Positions 26,578 through 34,870 of a stretch of 57,565 nt of DNA are shown one piece after another (positions within the stretch are counted from its first letter, which is position 1; the number at the start of each line of letters is the position of its first letter). The notes under the pieces were generated by a model, which made no database searches, was not told the origin of the DNA, and saw only the letters and a list, made by a program, of their open reading frames with translations. Made by a program: the position numbers and the translations under genes. Source of the DNA: a virus; the IMG/VR virus record IMGVR_UViG_3300042898_002638, positions 1 to 57,565 of that record, one strand, 5' to 3'.

Positions 26578-26876
26578 AAACCGTTTAAGATTTTATTGGT
26601 TTCAGGTTGAACAAGATTGGCCACAGCACCAACATCTACCACAAAGTCTATGTCGCGAATTTCGTCATCTAATTCTGCAAGGGTACGAGTCAACATCACT
26701 TCAATTTCGTCCACACTCATACCTTGCTTTTGTAGTGTGGACAAGTTAAACGTCTTCTGACGACCGCCGTGAAATTTAAGAATTACTTTCTTGATACATT
26801 CTAACGGTACATCAGTTTTGGATACGTCGGCAATAATGTGTTCCCAAGCAGTCAGGAAGTCTTTATTGTGTTCCAT
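26574..26876 (-). CDS. Conserved phage hypothetical protein (100 aa)
   Basis: ATG at 26876 was chosen over GTG at 26909 because it reduces overlap with the upstream gene to 14 bases. Contains FLTAWEHIIADVSKTDVPLE, FHGGRQKTFNLSTL and a closing VQPETNKIL; I recall similar proteins in marine T4-like phages, without a function. Soluble, mixed alpha/beta in look. Coupled to thyX. Confidence 0.7.
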   Translation of the reverse strand: MEHNKDFLTAWEHIIADVSKTDVPLECIKKVILKFHGGRQKTFNLSTLQKQGMSVDEIEVMLTRTLAELDDEIRDIDFVVDVGAVANLVQPETNKILNGL

Positions 26877-27612
26877 CGGCAACAGCAGTCTTAACTTTGT
26901 TAGGGCCACGTGTGCGTTTTGCAGGCACGGCCGGCTCGGTTGCTACTGGTTTGCTTTTGCTTGGGCGACTAACAGTGGGATCCATGCGTTCAGCATCTTT
27001 CTTCATACGTGCCGCTTCTGCGATCATTGACTTGGCATTTGCTTCCATTACCTGTGCTTGTGACAACATGTTGGCAGCAATGTCGCGATCAGTCAACGCA
27101 CCACCTTCACCGGCTCGCAGTACTGGAGGAGCAACATAACCAGGTGCTGACTTGGCAGCCTGTCCGGCTTTGTATTCTGCTTCTGCTTTGCGTTTGACTT
27201 CTGGCGCTACCATTCCGCGGCTGGCATCATTTTGTGCCATACGCTTGATGGCTTCTTCGCCTTGCTTCATTTCATTCAACATCTTGTTGAGTTCATCTAG
27301 GCGAATTCTTGCATCGCCGGAAGGTGTAACAATGATGTCACTAGAACGTACCTTCTTGATCATGCGCTCTTGGTGCAGAGTTTCCAAGATAGGACGACCA
27401 TCTGGGAAGTAACTGCGATGCAGCGCATCGGCAAATTCTTCTGCTGATTGACCAATTGTACTTTCCAATACCTTTTGCACAGAATCTTGCCAGTGTGCCT
27501 GTAGCGTTTCGGGATAGACAACTAGACTCATGTGATCTTCTCCGGGTACCTGACGGAACAAAATGCAGACCTTACGGTCACCGTGTTTACCAACGTGTTT
27601 CATAAATGCCAT
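26863..27612 (-). CDS. Conserved phage hypothetical protein (249 aa)
   Basis: N-terminal globular half (MKHVGKHGDRKVCILFRQVP, HMSLVVYPETL, ALHRSYFPDGR). A helical, charged linker follows, and the C-terminal 40 residues are rich in Pro, Lys, Ala and Thr (SRPSKSKPVATEPAVPAKR), probably disordered. No enzymatic motif. Such a head plus basic tail is typical of nucleic-acid or virion-associated accessory proteins, but function is unknown. Confidence 0.7.
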   Translation of the reverse strand: MAFMKHVGKHGDRKVCILFRQVPGEDHMSLVVYPETLQAHWQDSVQKVLESTIGQSAEEFADALHRSYFPDGRPILETLHQERMIKKVRSSDIIVTPSGDARIRLDELNKMLNEMKQGEEAIKRMAQNDASRGMVAPEVKRKAEAEYKAGQAAKSAPGYVAPPVLRAGEGGALTDRDIAANMLSQAQVMEANAKSMIAEAARMKKDAERMDPTVSRPSKSKPVATEPAVPAKRTRGPNKVKTAVADGTQ

Positions 27613-27614
27613 TG

Positions 27615-27818
27615 TTACTCTCCTTGTGTGTTACTGGCCGCAGATTCTTCCTGGGCCTTGGCTTGTACTACTACTGCTTCAAGGAAACTGGTTAGTTTGT
27701 TGTAAACTTCTCCAATCTCCTTCATTTCTGCGGCACGGAACGCACCGCGTGTGCTTGCTAAGTCAACGATATCTTTTAACAGATTTAAATCGGCGATAGT
27801 AATTTCTTTGTTTTCCAT
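27615..27818 (-). CDS. Small conserved phage protein (67 aa)
   Basis: Helical 67-residue protein: LLKDIVDLASTRGAFRAAEM then IGEVYNKLTSFLEA, with a short Gln/Glu tail. Function unknown. The start is preceded by ATTAAATA exactly five bases before the ATG, the spacing seen at several TATAAATA late promoters here, and no Shine-Dalgarno is present. Confidence 0.7.
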   Translation of the reverse strand: MENKEITIADLNLLKDIVDLASTRGAFRAAEMKEIGEVYNKLTSFLEAVVVQAKAQEESAASNTQGE

Positions 27819-27823
27819 ATAGA

Positions 27824-27831
27824 TATTTAAT
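27824..27831 (-). promoter_or_regulatory. Degenerate late promoter ATTAAATA, leaderless
   Basis: Octamer with two mismatches to TATAAATA on the minus strand, five bases before the ATG at 27818. Confidence 0.4.
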
Positions 27832-27916
27832 AAAAAAATGTGCAGTGCAAAAGTTTTTTACTGTGGATTACACTCAAAACTGGTCACTTAGGACAAATTG
27901 ATCATCCTAAACTAGA

Positions 27917-28150
27917 TTAAAATTCTACCAATTGCTTTACATCTTTTGTTGGAACCCACATGACATTGTGAATGTCTTGTTTGACTTTTACCGGAAGATC
28001 GGCATGCACCAGCACACGTTTTTCCTGTTCTCTTACTACAGTACCGATAAATGGCACTCCAGCAAAACGGCCAAATACTCTAGTTCCAAGATCAAACTTG
28101 GGCCGTGGAGTATCTTTGTTTTTGTCGGCAAAGTATTCGGCATAGCCCAT
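27917..28150 (-). CDS. Hypothetical protein (77 aa)
   Basis: 77 residues. The region FDLGTRVFGRFAGVPFIGTVV followed by VLVHADLPVKV looks like a small beta barrel (SH3/KOW-like spacing of Gly and hydrophobics), a guess from pattern only. Start overlaps the upstream stop by one base (TAATG). No function known. Confidence 0.65.
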   Translation of the reverse strand: MGYAEYFADKNKDTPRPKFDLGTRVFGRFAGVPFIGTVVREQEKRVLVHADLPVKVKQDIHNVMWVPTKDVKQLVEF

Positions 28151-28377
28151 TATTCAAAATGCTCTTTCAATGTTTTTACACTTTCACTAATTGTGCATTT
28201 AACAATGCCTTGTTGGAATGTGGTCATGGCACAATGCATAGGTGTTGCATCTACAACTTGAATGCATTCTTCAATTAACAATTCTGCAAATTTTTCCAAT
28301 GGAATATACACATTGTCGGGTAAGTTGTCTATTTTTAATCCTGCCTGCAATGCAAGATTGTGTAGTTTTTGTTTCAT
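28150..28377 (-). CDS. Hypothetical protein (75 aa)
   Basis: 75 residues, helix-rich: KLHNLALQAGLKIDNLP, EKFAELLIEECIQVVD, then TFQQGIVKCTISESVKTL. The segment FAELLIEECI resembles short phage proteins of unknown role. One-base overlap with the following gene. Confidence 0.65.
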   Translation of the reverse strand: MKQKLHNLALQAGLKIDNLPDNVYIPLEKFAELLIEECIQVVDATPMHCAMTTFQQGIVKCTISESVKTLKEHFE

Positions 28378-28379
28378 TT

Positions 28380-28736
28380 TTAAAATCTCATTTTAATATC
28401 AAGACGAATATTGCGATTTACTACTTCTAGTCTACCTAATGTTACTCCAACCATGAATCCCAACCGATTTTCATTAAGGTAATCAAACAAATAATATTGT
28501 CCTATTAGTTGTCCTATGAAAAATATATCAATTTTTTGAGTTGATGGATGCGTTCCTAATATAGGATTAGTTTCGTAGTATACAGGGTTTCTAGAAAGGT
28601 ATCTAGTCTGGCTCCAGTCCATTGTAGTAAGCACAGTATTGGCAACAAACACTCCTTTTTCCACATCCGTCCAAGGCCTATTTTCTGCGTTAACATTGGT
28701 AAAGAATAATAGTAACAGTGATAGAATAAATTTCAT
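28380..28736 (-). CDS. Secreted/membrane protein with signal peptide (118 aa)
   Basis: N-terminal MKFILSLLLLFFTNVNAEN is a classic signal peptide with a probable Ala cleavage site. The mature part has WSQTRYLSRNP, ETNPILGTHPS and two moderately hydrophobic stretches (IDIFFIGQLIGQYYLFDY, LGFMVGVTLG), so it may sit in or on a membrane. The TNPILG.HPS motif occurs in small membrane proteins of unknown function. It overlaps the 31-residue membrane peptide gene by 4 bases; the pair might act on the host envelope, which is inference. Confidence 0.75.
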   Translation of the reverse strand: MKFILSLLLLFFTNVNAENRPWTDVEKGVFVANTVLTTMDWSQTRYLSRNPVYYETNPILGTHPSTQKIDIFFIGQLIGQYYLFDYLNENRLGFMVGVTLGRLEVVNRNIRLDIKMRF

Positions 28737-28828
28737 TCTTTACACATTTCCATTAAAATTATTACTGCCACATAACCAACTATAACAATCATAGTAATAA
28801 ATTGCAACCAGAATAATGATGTCATCAT
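28733..28828 (-). CDS. 31-residue single-span membrane peptide
   Basis: ATG at 28828 with a strong AGGAG seven bases upstream; the stop overlaps the next ATG (ATGA). The peptide starts MMTSLFWLQFITMIVIVG, continues hydrophobic to about residue 26, and ends MEMCKE, so it is one transmembrane helix with a short charged tail. It is too short for most gene callers. Function unknown. Confidence 0.75.
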   Translation of the reverse strand: MMTSLFWLQFITMIVIVGYVAVIILMEMCKE

Positions 28829-28837
28829 TGGCACTCC

Positions 28838-30142
28838 TCAATTTTCTTCTTCACCATAGTAGGCATATTGCCCGAATGGTGGAACAATAGATCTGGTACC
28901 GTGCAAGATGAACACTGTTTCTGTGTAGTTCTCGTCGCCCCAACTACCATATGGGTATCCGTCTGTAAACATGACCAATCTCTTGGGCTCAATTTCGTTG
29001 TGTTTCAAGTACTGGTACACGCAATCGAAGTCTGTGCCGCCGCCACCTGCTGGCTCGTAGTCGCAGATGGTATCCAAGTTGTCACTATCGTATTGCACAG
29101 GATTGTAAGTCTCTGTATCAAAGCTAACCACATGGATCTTGTATGCCGGGAACGATTCCATAATGCCTTGGATCTCACTTAAGAAGTCCTTTAACATGGC
29201 CTCGCCAATAGAACCCGATGTGTCGATTGCCACTGCAATATCGATCATGGGCTCCAGCTTCATACCAGGCATAATAGCATCCATGTCCCAACCTTTACGG
29301 CCGGTTCGCATCCAGGTATAGTCACTCTTAATAGTGCTTTCTAACTGCATACGGAGCAGTTCGCGCCAGTTCATTTTGGGCTCAGTCAAGTCCTTTAAGA
29401 TACGACGAACACCTGCGGGCAAGTTACCTGCGCCATCTGCGTCTGCGGCCACAGCCGACAACATGGCTTCTTTAATCTCGTCTTTGATCTGTTGACGATC
29501 TTCTGGGCTCAATGTAGGGCGACCCTTGCCTTTTTTGTCGCCTTCTTCACCTTCCTCACCAGAGCCGCCACTGTCATCATCGCCTTCGCCATCCAAGTGC
29601 TCGTCGATCATCTGGTCCATCAACTTACCAATGTCGATCTTGTCGGCTTTCTCATACAAGATATCGTACACTTCCTCGGCACAGAGACCTTCATATTTTT
29701 TGTCGTACAAGCAAGGAACACTGGTAATGAACTCGCCAACACCGTGCTTCTTCAAGTCTCCATTTACACAATAGTCGTCTGCAATATTCCACAACATGGG
29801 ATCTCGCTCACCTCTGCGTCCAAAGTGGTCATACACACAATGCAACACCTCGTGTCCAAACAGGAACTCTACTTCTTTGGGTTTCAGCAGTTTAATAAAC
29901 TTGCAATTATAATAAAAATTACGGCCATCTGTTGCGGCAGTAGCACACCATTCGTCAGCGTTTACTAACTTCAAACGAGTAGCAAGGTTGCCAAAGAAAC
30001 TGGCCTTCAGCAACAGGCCCACACGGGCTGTGGTCAAGATTTCTCGTACTTCTCGATCCAGTTTGGGATCCATTTTACCAATGAGATCTTTAAACTTGTC
30101 GTTCTCTTTAGAATCTGCGGTGGTACCTTTTTTGGCGCTCAT
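28838..30142 (-). CDS. VWA-like metallopeptidase (MoxR partner)
   Basis: 434 residues. Zinc motif HEVLH at 97-101 in LFGHEVLHCVYDH. The middle acidic Asp/Glu/Gly-rich linker spans about 180-206. The C-terminal von Willebrand A domain has the MIDAS motif DTSGS (307-311), a later TDF and the FTDGYPYG loop. The architecture (metallopeptidase-like plus VWA) normally pairs with a MoxR AAA+ ATPase, which is the next gene. The ATPase would remodel substrates bound through the MIDAS metal. Known from bacteria and several large phages; substrate unknown. Confidence 0.85.
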   Translation of the reverse strand: MSAKKGTTADSKENDKFKDLIGKMDPKLDREVREILTTARVGLLLKASFFGNLATRLKLVNADEWCATAATDGRNFYYNCKFIKLLKPKEVEFLFGHEVLHCVYDHFGRRGERDPMLWNIADDYCVNGDLKKHGVGEFITSVPCLYDKKYEGLCAEEVYDILYEKADKIDIGKLMDQMIDEHLDGEGDDDSGGSGEEGEEGDKKGKGRPTLSPEDRQQIKDEIKEAMLSAVAADADGAGNLPAGVRRILKDLTEPKMNWRELLRMQLESTIKSDYTWMRTGRKGWDMDAIMPGMKLEPMIDIAVAIDTSGSIGEAMLKDFLSEIQGIMESFPAYKIHVVSFDTETYNPVQYDSDNLDTICDYEPAGGGGTDFDCVYQYLKHNEIEPKRLVMFTDGYPYGSWGDENYTETVFILHGTRSIVPPFGQYAYYGEEEN

Positions 30143-30154
30143 AACATTCCTTAA

Positions 30155-31240
30155 TTAAGATCTGGCTTGCAAAATGTACTTGCCGTACTTCTGGTGGAAC
30201 TCGTCAAAGTTTTTCAGCTTGGTAGGCTGGAATGGCAAGTCGTATGTGGTAAGAGCAATACGAGCACCCATAACAACTAGTTCTGTCTCAAAGTTCTTCA
30301 TCATGTAGCCCAGGAAGTTGTCAGACATGGTATGGAACTCTTTGTCTGGCACTTTACGGGCCACTGCATCTTTGAGCTCGTAGCACATACTGATAACCAA
30401 ACTGTACATGGCACTGACTTCTTTGACTGACAGGTCAGTTACCTTGCCGCTTAAGATATCCTCGGGCTTGGGCAGTTTAGAACTAATCTTACGATGAGCC
30501 ATAAACTTAACAGCAAGGCCCTCACCAATTGTACCGGCAATTAAGTTGGTCAAAGTATCGTTGTCTGTGTCCTCGTCATCCAACAACTGGCTCACAAAAG
30601 TCCATGAGCGTGGAGTAGCAAAGGCACGGCTGGCACTCTTAGCGTCAAAGTCGTACAGGTCCTGTTTGGCAAAACTCAAATAACCCACAACATCTTTGTG
30701 GATATCGTGTTGAACAGCCCAGGCCTGGTAACTGGCAAAGTCCACCTTCATCTCTTGGTGGATGAAACGATTGGCAAGCGGAGTGGGCATACGATAGGTA
30801 ACGCCTTTGTCGCTTTCTCTGTTGCCAGCGGCCACCATCACAACATTGTCCGGCAGTTTATACTTGCCTACACGGCGATTCAAAATAAGTTGGTAAGCGG
30901 CTGCCTGCACGTTGCCTGCGGCACTGTTCATCTCGTCCAGGAATAGCACTACAATAGGATACTGGCTGGCAGTTTCCTCGTCCGGCAAGTCGATAGGCGG
31001 AGCCCAGTCCATTTTACCAATTTCTTTATTGTAAAAAGGAATGCCTCGAATGTCGGTGGGCTCCATCTGTCCCAGTCGGCAGTCGTACATAATGCCACCT
31101 AGTTCGTTTGCAAGTTCCTCTACCAGTTCACTTTTACCAATGCCAGGAGGACCCCAGAGGAACAATGGACGTTTAACTTTAAATGCCTTGAGCAGACTCT
31201 TACGAGCCTGTGTAGAGGTAACTGTACGGGTATCTGACAT
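30155..31240 (-). CDS. MoxR-family AAA+ ATPase
   Basis: 361 residues. Walker A GPPGIGKS (30-37), Walker B VVLFLDEMN (about 97-105), sensor 1 in VVMVAAGNRES, and a helical C-terminal lid. MoxR proteins are chaperone-like and act with a VWA protein, here the downstream gene at 28838. A TTGACG-N17-TATAAT promoter lies just upstream, so the pair may be made separately from the gene at 31276. Confidence 0.9.
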   Translation of the reverse strand: MSDTRTVTSTQARKSLLKAFKVKRPLFLWGPPGIGKSELVEELANELGGIMYDCRLGQMEPTDIRGIPFYNKEIGKMDWAPPIDLPDEETASQYPIVVLFLDEMNSAAGNVQAAAYQLILNRRVGKYKLPDNVVMVAAGNRESDKGVTYRMPTPLANRFIHQEMKVDFASYQAWAVQHDIHKDVVGYLSFAKQDLYDFDAKSASRAFATPRSWTFVSQLLDDEDTDNDTLTNLIAGTIGEGLAVKFMAHRKISSKLPKPEDILSGKVTDLSVKEVSAMYSLVISMCYELKDAVARKVPDKEFHTMSDNFLGYMMKNFETELVVMGARIALTTYDLPFQPTKLKNFDEFHQKYGKYILQARS

Positions 31241-31266
31241 AGTGTTTCCTTGTTGCTAATGTATGT

Positions 31267-31295
31267 ATTATACGTTTAAACTGTTTTTCCGTCAA
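31267..31295 (-). promoter_or_regulatory. Sigma70 promoter for MoxR/VWA pair
   Basis: Minus strand TTGACG (31290-31295), 17-base spacer, TATAAT (31267-31272). The -35 lies in the end of the upstream gene. Confidence 0.7.
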
Positions 31296-31662
31296 CCAGT
31301 CTACGGATTCGTACACCCATATCCTCGGGTGTGTCGCCTTTGCCTGTGAGCATGTAGGCAGTGTACTCCACCATGTCGGCCTGTTTGAACTCTAAGGCAA
31401 TACCCAAGTTCCGGAACACAAGGTTAACTTGTTTAAGTGTTTCTTCTACTGTTTTTTGCACAATGTCTAAGTGATCGGGGTCAACTTCGTCTTGCTCGTA
31501 GCCCATGTCACCCAACACGTCGTGAAAGGCTATTTGGTCGTCCATAATGCAGAACTTGCCAAACGCCTTGTTTAGGGTTTCGTCACCAAAGTCCTCAATG
31601 TGCTCACCAATGTCGTTGCTGTCGATCCAGGCAAGTTCTGTCTGTTTTGTATATGTGTGCAT
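31276..31662 (-). CDS. Hypothetical acidic protein (128 aa)
   Basis: 128 residues, strongly acidic, helical. Contains IGEHIEDFGDETLNKAFGKF and ELKQVNLVFRNLGIALEF-like segments ending in MGVRIRRLVDGKTV. No known motif. First gene after a consensus sigma70 promoter, followed by the MoxR/VWA genes, so it could be an accessory of that system. Confidence 0.7.
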   Translation of the reverse strand: MHTYTKQTELAWIDSNDIGEHIEDFGDETLNKAFGKFCIMDDQIAFHDVLGDMGYEQDEVDPDHLDIVQKTVEETLKQVNLVFRNLGIALEFKQADMVEYTAYMLTGKGDTPEDMGVRIRRLVDGKTV

Positions 31663-31692
31663 TAGTTGGCTCCTTTTAGTTACTATACAAGT

Positions 31693-31721
31693 ATTATAGC
31701 AAAATGGGAATTATGGGTCAA
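31693..31721 (-). promoter_or_regulatory. Consensus sigma70 promoter
   Basis: Minus strand TTGACC (31716-31721), 17-base spacer, TATAAT (31693-31698), about 25 bases before the start region of the 128-residue gene, which has AAGGAGCC as ribosome site. Confidence 0.8.
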
Positions 31722-31751
31722 CCAGGCCAAAAGTGTCTATTTTTTAAGCAA

Positions 31752-31783
31752 AATGCAGTGTTGTATAAAAACAACACTGCATT
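31752..31783. other. Intergenic 13-bp perfect hairpin
   Basis: Arms AATGCAGTGTTGT and ACAACACTGCATT (52-64, 71-83 of the local hundred) with a six-base AT loop, upstream of the promoter at 31693. Neither side is followed by a strong T-run, so it could be a regulator site or RNA element rather than a simple terminator. Confidence 0.6.
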
Positions 31784-31789
31784 GTAAGG

Positions 31790-31815
31790 TTTAAAAGGTA
31801 ATACTTGAGTATTAC
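31790..31815 (-). terminator. Intrinsic terminator of the 31817 gene
   Basis: Minus strand GTAATACT-CA-AGTATTAC followed by CTTTTAAA. The stem directly abuts the stop codon. Confidence 0.65.
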
Positions 31816-31816
31816 T

Positions 31817-32554
31817 TTATTGTATAGCTACTAAATGCTCCAATTCTTCTTGCCCATGCACATCCACAATAAGATGCAGTCGTGCTAGATCACTATTGTT
31901 TTTGACCCAATGTTTGAATCCAGCATTGAAAAAATAAACGCGGCCGTCTGCTGGCAGATACTGCTCGTGTTGATGACTTTGTTTTTCAATGTACATTTTG
32001 ACATCAGGATTGGTTAATACTGGAATGTGATACCTAGTAATAAAACTAGGATCATAGTCAATGTGTGGTTTGATCTCGTGCCCACCAGCCAGGTAATTGA
32101 ATCTGGCTCTTGTGATTCTGCTGGTAAATTTGTCAAATACTTTTTCAATCTCGCCCACAACCAATGGACCTCTACGCCCGTAATTGAGTTCATCCGCTTC
32201 GGCCACATACTTAGGATGTGATGGATCTAATCTGCGTACACGTTCCACAAAACTGGATGATTCAATCTTAACTGCCTGGTCGCTATGAACTCCTACAAAT
32301 TCAGTAAGCTGGATTTGCCTAAACTTTTCGCTTTCAAGAGTGTCAGCTTGATCTTCTTTGAAATATTGATTGTATGTGATATGACTGGCAGCAATCAATC
32401 CTTGATAGTTGTCATCAGCAGTAGAGTACCTGCAACAATTGTAAGAATTCCAGTCTAACAATTTGTGTTTGAGCAAATGATCTACCAACGCATCAATGTC
32501 AATTTGTATATGGTCAAGGTACCCAAATGCAGGAAGTTGTTTTCTTGTTTTCAT
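31817..32554 (-). CDS. 2OG-Fe(II) oxygenase-like (Asp/Asn hydroxylase type)
   Basis: 245 residues. C-terminal jelly-roll pattern: HIDYD with the metal pair H164 and D166, strand YHIPVLTNPDVKMYI, the distal H215 in FKHWVKN, and R225 in LARLHLIVDVHG that would grip 2-oxoglutarate. This resembles aspartyl/asparaginyl beta-hydroxylase-type proteins. Such enzymes hydroxylate protein side chains or small molecules. It overlaps the desaturase gene upstream by 4 bases. Confidence 0.75.
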   Translation of the reverse strand: MKTRKQLPAFGYLDHIQIDIDALVDHLLKHKLLDWNSYNCCRYSTADDNYQGLIAASHITYNQYFKEDQADTLESEKFRQIQLTEFVGVHSDQAVKIESSSFVERVRRLDPSHPKYVAEADELNYGRRGPLVVGEIEKVFDKFTSRITRARFNYLAGGHEIKPHIDYDPSFITRYHIPVLTNPDVKMYIEKQSHQHEQYLPADGRVYFFNAGFKHWVKNNSDLARLHLIVDVHGQEELEHLVAIQ

Positions 32555-33282
32555 TTTTTAATCATCCTAATTAAATATCCGGCAACATCAATTTGCCACC
32601 ACTTTAGTCCAAAGCGCCAGTCGTTAGGATTGGCATGATGGTTGTTGTGCCAGCCCTCGCCCCACACAAACACCCCCAAAAGAGGATTGTTAACACTGGT
32701 ATCTTTGCCAGGATAGTCTTGCCAACCTATAGTATGACCAACGTTATTGATCAGTCCACCTGCATGGAACAAAAACAATGCCGGAACCAAATGTGCATAG
32801 ATCACAGCCATTGGATCTATAGCGTATAGTATCATGGCATACGCACCGTGTATGGCCCAATAGTAATTATGCATAAACGCATGAAAACGACTGCGCATGA
32901 GATCGGTGACCATTCTAAGACTGGGCTGGTTAAACATGATTAAAAATTGCACACGGAAGAATCCTTTGTGCAAGGGACTATGAGGATCACGCTCAGTGTC
33001 TACAAACCTATGATGTTCTCTATGTATGGCAACCCAAGCAATGCTGGACCCCACACCGCCGATAGTGCCAATCACAGTGCCAAAATACTCCCACCATGCA
33101 GGCGCTTTATAACTTCTATGACTTAATAGTCTATGAAAAGTTGCACTGGCACCAATGCTTCCAGTTACAGCGTATACACCAAAGGCCATAGCCCAGTGCC
33201 ACCACTCGCCGACGGCGATCAAGTACACTAATGCAACTAAGCACACAGTTTGAAAAACAAATAACCAATTAACTCTCTTCAT
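32551..33282 (-). CDS. Membrane fatty-acid desaturase (delta-9 type) 1
   Basis: 243 residues. The three histidine boxes of di-iron acyl desaturases are present: HRLLSHRSY (H50, H55), HREHHRFVD (H87, H90, H91) and GEGWHNNHH (H212, H215, H216). Four hydrophobic spans fit the usual topology. It would introduce a double bond into an acyl chain using O2. Neighbours are an oxygenase and a PglD-like acetyltransferase. A second desaturase lies at 35821 on the other strand. Confidence 0.92.
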   Translation of the reverse strand: MKRVNWLFVFQTVCLVALVYLIAVGEWWHWAMAFGVYAVTGSIGASATFHRLLSHRSYKAPAWWEYFGTVIGTIGGVGSSIAWVAIHREHHRFVDTERDPHSPLHKGFFRVQFLIMFNQPSLRMVTDLMRSRFHAFMHNYYWAIHGAYAMILYAIDPMAVIYAHLVPALFLFHAGGLINNVGHTIGWQDYPGKDTSVNNPLLGVFVWGEGWHNNHHANPNDWRFGLKWWQIDVAGYLIRMIKK

Positions 33283-33962
33283 AGACGAATTATTTCTCCA
33301 TAAATTCTTCTTGTATTGGTACCTGCCAATGATACTATTTCCCCAGGGTCAACATCTCTTGCCACAGTGACTTTGGGATAGATAATTGCATCGTTGCCGA
33401 CCACTGTGTGATTTTTTCCAGTTCGCAAAATTACCGCGCCTGGCATGGTCACTACATTGTCTTTGACAGTAGTATGACTAGAAATCATACTATACGAGTG
33501 TATAGTACAATTATCTCCTATTTCTACATGGTGCCCGATCATTGAAAAACTGTCAAGGCGAGAGTGAGCGCCAATGGTAACATGATGAGAAATTCCAGCA
33601 CAAAACCCAATTAAACATCCTGGTCCTATTTCTACCCCATCATATATTTCGCTACCGGGATGAATCAATGTTGCACAGTTTAATAAATGTCGATTTACTA
33701 TCTCTATGTATTGTAATCTTTTTTTTCTTGATCTAATATCCTGTGTGGAACTCGACTGCCCAATAAAAAAATCAAACTTGTCTCTAACAGCATCAAAGTC
33801 AAATGTTTCCTCACTACCGATGATTTCTACCCCATTTTTTTTGTCGGTATTTCCGTAATAATCACTGTCGATAATTCCGGCTACTGGTATATTGCACAGT
33901 TGACATATCCTTATTGGGACTTCTAAATTTGCACTGGTCCCTAAAAAAATTACAGGCTTCAT
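33279..33962 (-). CDS. PglD-like acyltransferase (left-handed beta helix)
   Basis: 227 residues. An N-terminal Rossmann-like part (VIFLGTSANLEVPIRICQLC, GIIDSDYYG) is followed by hexapeptide repeats (IGPGCLIGFCAGIS, VTIGAHSRLDSF, VEIGDNCTIHSY), the plan of sugar O/N-acetyltransferases such as PglD. The catalytic His would be in ISHHVTIG or IGHHVEIG. It would acylate an amino sugar, linking it to the aminotransferase/epimerase genes. 4-base overlaps on both sides. Confidence 0.8.
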   Translation of the reverse strand: MKPVIFLGTSANLEVPIRICQLCNIPVAGIIDSDYYGNTDKKNGVEIIGSEETFDFDAVRDKFDFFIGQSSSTQDIRSRKKRLQYIEIVNRHLLNCATLIHPGSEIYDGVEIGPGCLIGFCAGISHHVTIGAHSRLDSFSMIGHHVEIGDNCTIHSYSMISSHTTVKDNVVTMPGAVILRTGKNHTVVGNDAIIYPKVTVARDVDPGEIVSLAGTNTRRIYGEIIRL

Positions 33963-34870
33963 GATCGTTGATACACAGGCAACTCGCCTAGATTCACACT
34001 AGTACCGTCAAATGCCTCAACAACTCCCATTACCCGCCAAAGCAATCGTTCATGTATTTTAGTAAACGGAAGTCTAGCATGTTGACCGAGCAATTGACAA
34101 TTCATTGTCATTTCGTTGTTTTTCCAGGCATGTCCATACACATATTTTTTTTGCGTTAAAAATTTACATAGGTAATTGTGCCACAATTGATAGATTTCTT
34201 TGGAGATCTTGACATCGTCGATATAGAATGATTCGGTGGTCTGGTTGCTGAACAAAATACCATCGATCCCGGCTTTATTTTTAATAACCAATGGATGTTT
34301 GCCTTGCGGTCCATTGTAGTTTGTGTTCGATGTATCCTCGTCTAAATCAATACTGTAAGAATAATAAACATTAAGTTTGTCAAGGTTTTCCAATAACCCT
34401 TCGGGTGCGTTAGTTGCAACTCTTAAGTCTTTAAGAGCTAACACACTATTGGTATACGCAGTTACACTACCTTTGCACCCTTCTACGCTATACAATGTAA
34501 GACAATCTGGGCGGCGATCAAACGGCAGGCCTGGCTGATTACAATGCCAAGGTAAAAATTCAGGCATCCCAAATATTCCTATGATTTCTCCGCTTTCGTT
34601 GCGTCGACCGGTTACTTGTAAAATTTCACGATTATGTCCTGGCAGGAACCTACGATCGTGAACACTGAGATCATTTTGTACTTGATAAAAAACCTTGTGG
34701 CAAAACTCCTGATATTCTTCGGACGTTAATGCAGGCAAGTCGTGTATTGCTACTAATACATTAGTATATGGCAATGTGCGCAATAACTCAAGCTCGTCTT
34801 GTGTGACAATCCTTGGGTCAAAGTTGTCGATATGTACAGTCCATCCATTTTGATCAATGTATAGATTCAT
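33959..34870 (-). CDS. TauD/TfdA-like protein, HxN variant 1
   Basis: 303 residues, paralogue of the next gene. PEFLPWHCNQPG aligns with the WHxD of TauD-type 2OG oxygenases, but Asn stands where the metal-binding Asp is expected. The distal part QLLGQHARLPF..HERLLWRVMG fits the second His and the 2OG Arg. VTGRRNESGEIIGIFGMPE is shared. Either a pseudo-oxygenase or one with an altered metal centre. Overlaps the paralogue by 17 bases. Confidence 0.65.
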   Translation of the reverse strand: MNLYIDQNGWTVHIDNFDPRIVTQDELELLRTLPYTNVLVAIHDLPALTSEEYQEFCHKVFYQVQNDLSVHDRRFLPGHNREILQVTGRRNESGEIIGIFGMPEFLPWHCNQPGLPFDRRPDCLTLYSVEGCKGSVTAYTNSVLALKDLRVATNAPEGLLENLDKLNVYYSYSIDLDEDTSNTNYNGPQGKHPLVIKNKAGIDGILFSNQTTESFYIDDVKISKEIYQLWHNYLCKFLTQKKYVYGHAWKNNEMTMNCQLLGQHARLPFTKIHERLLWRVMGVVEAFDGTSVNLGELPVYQRS

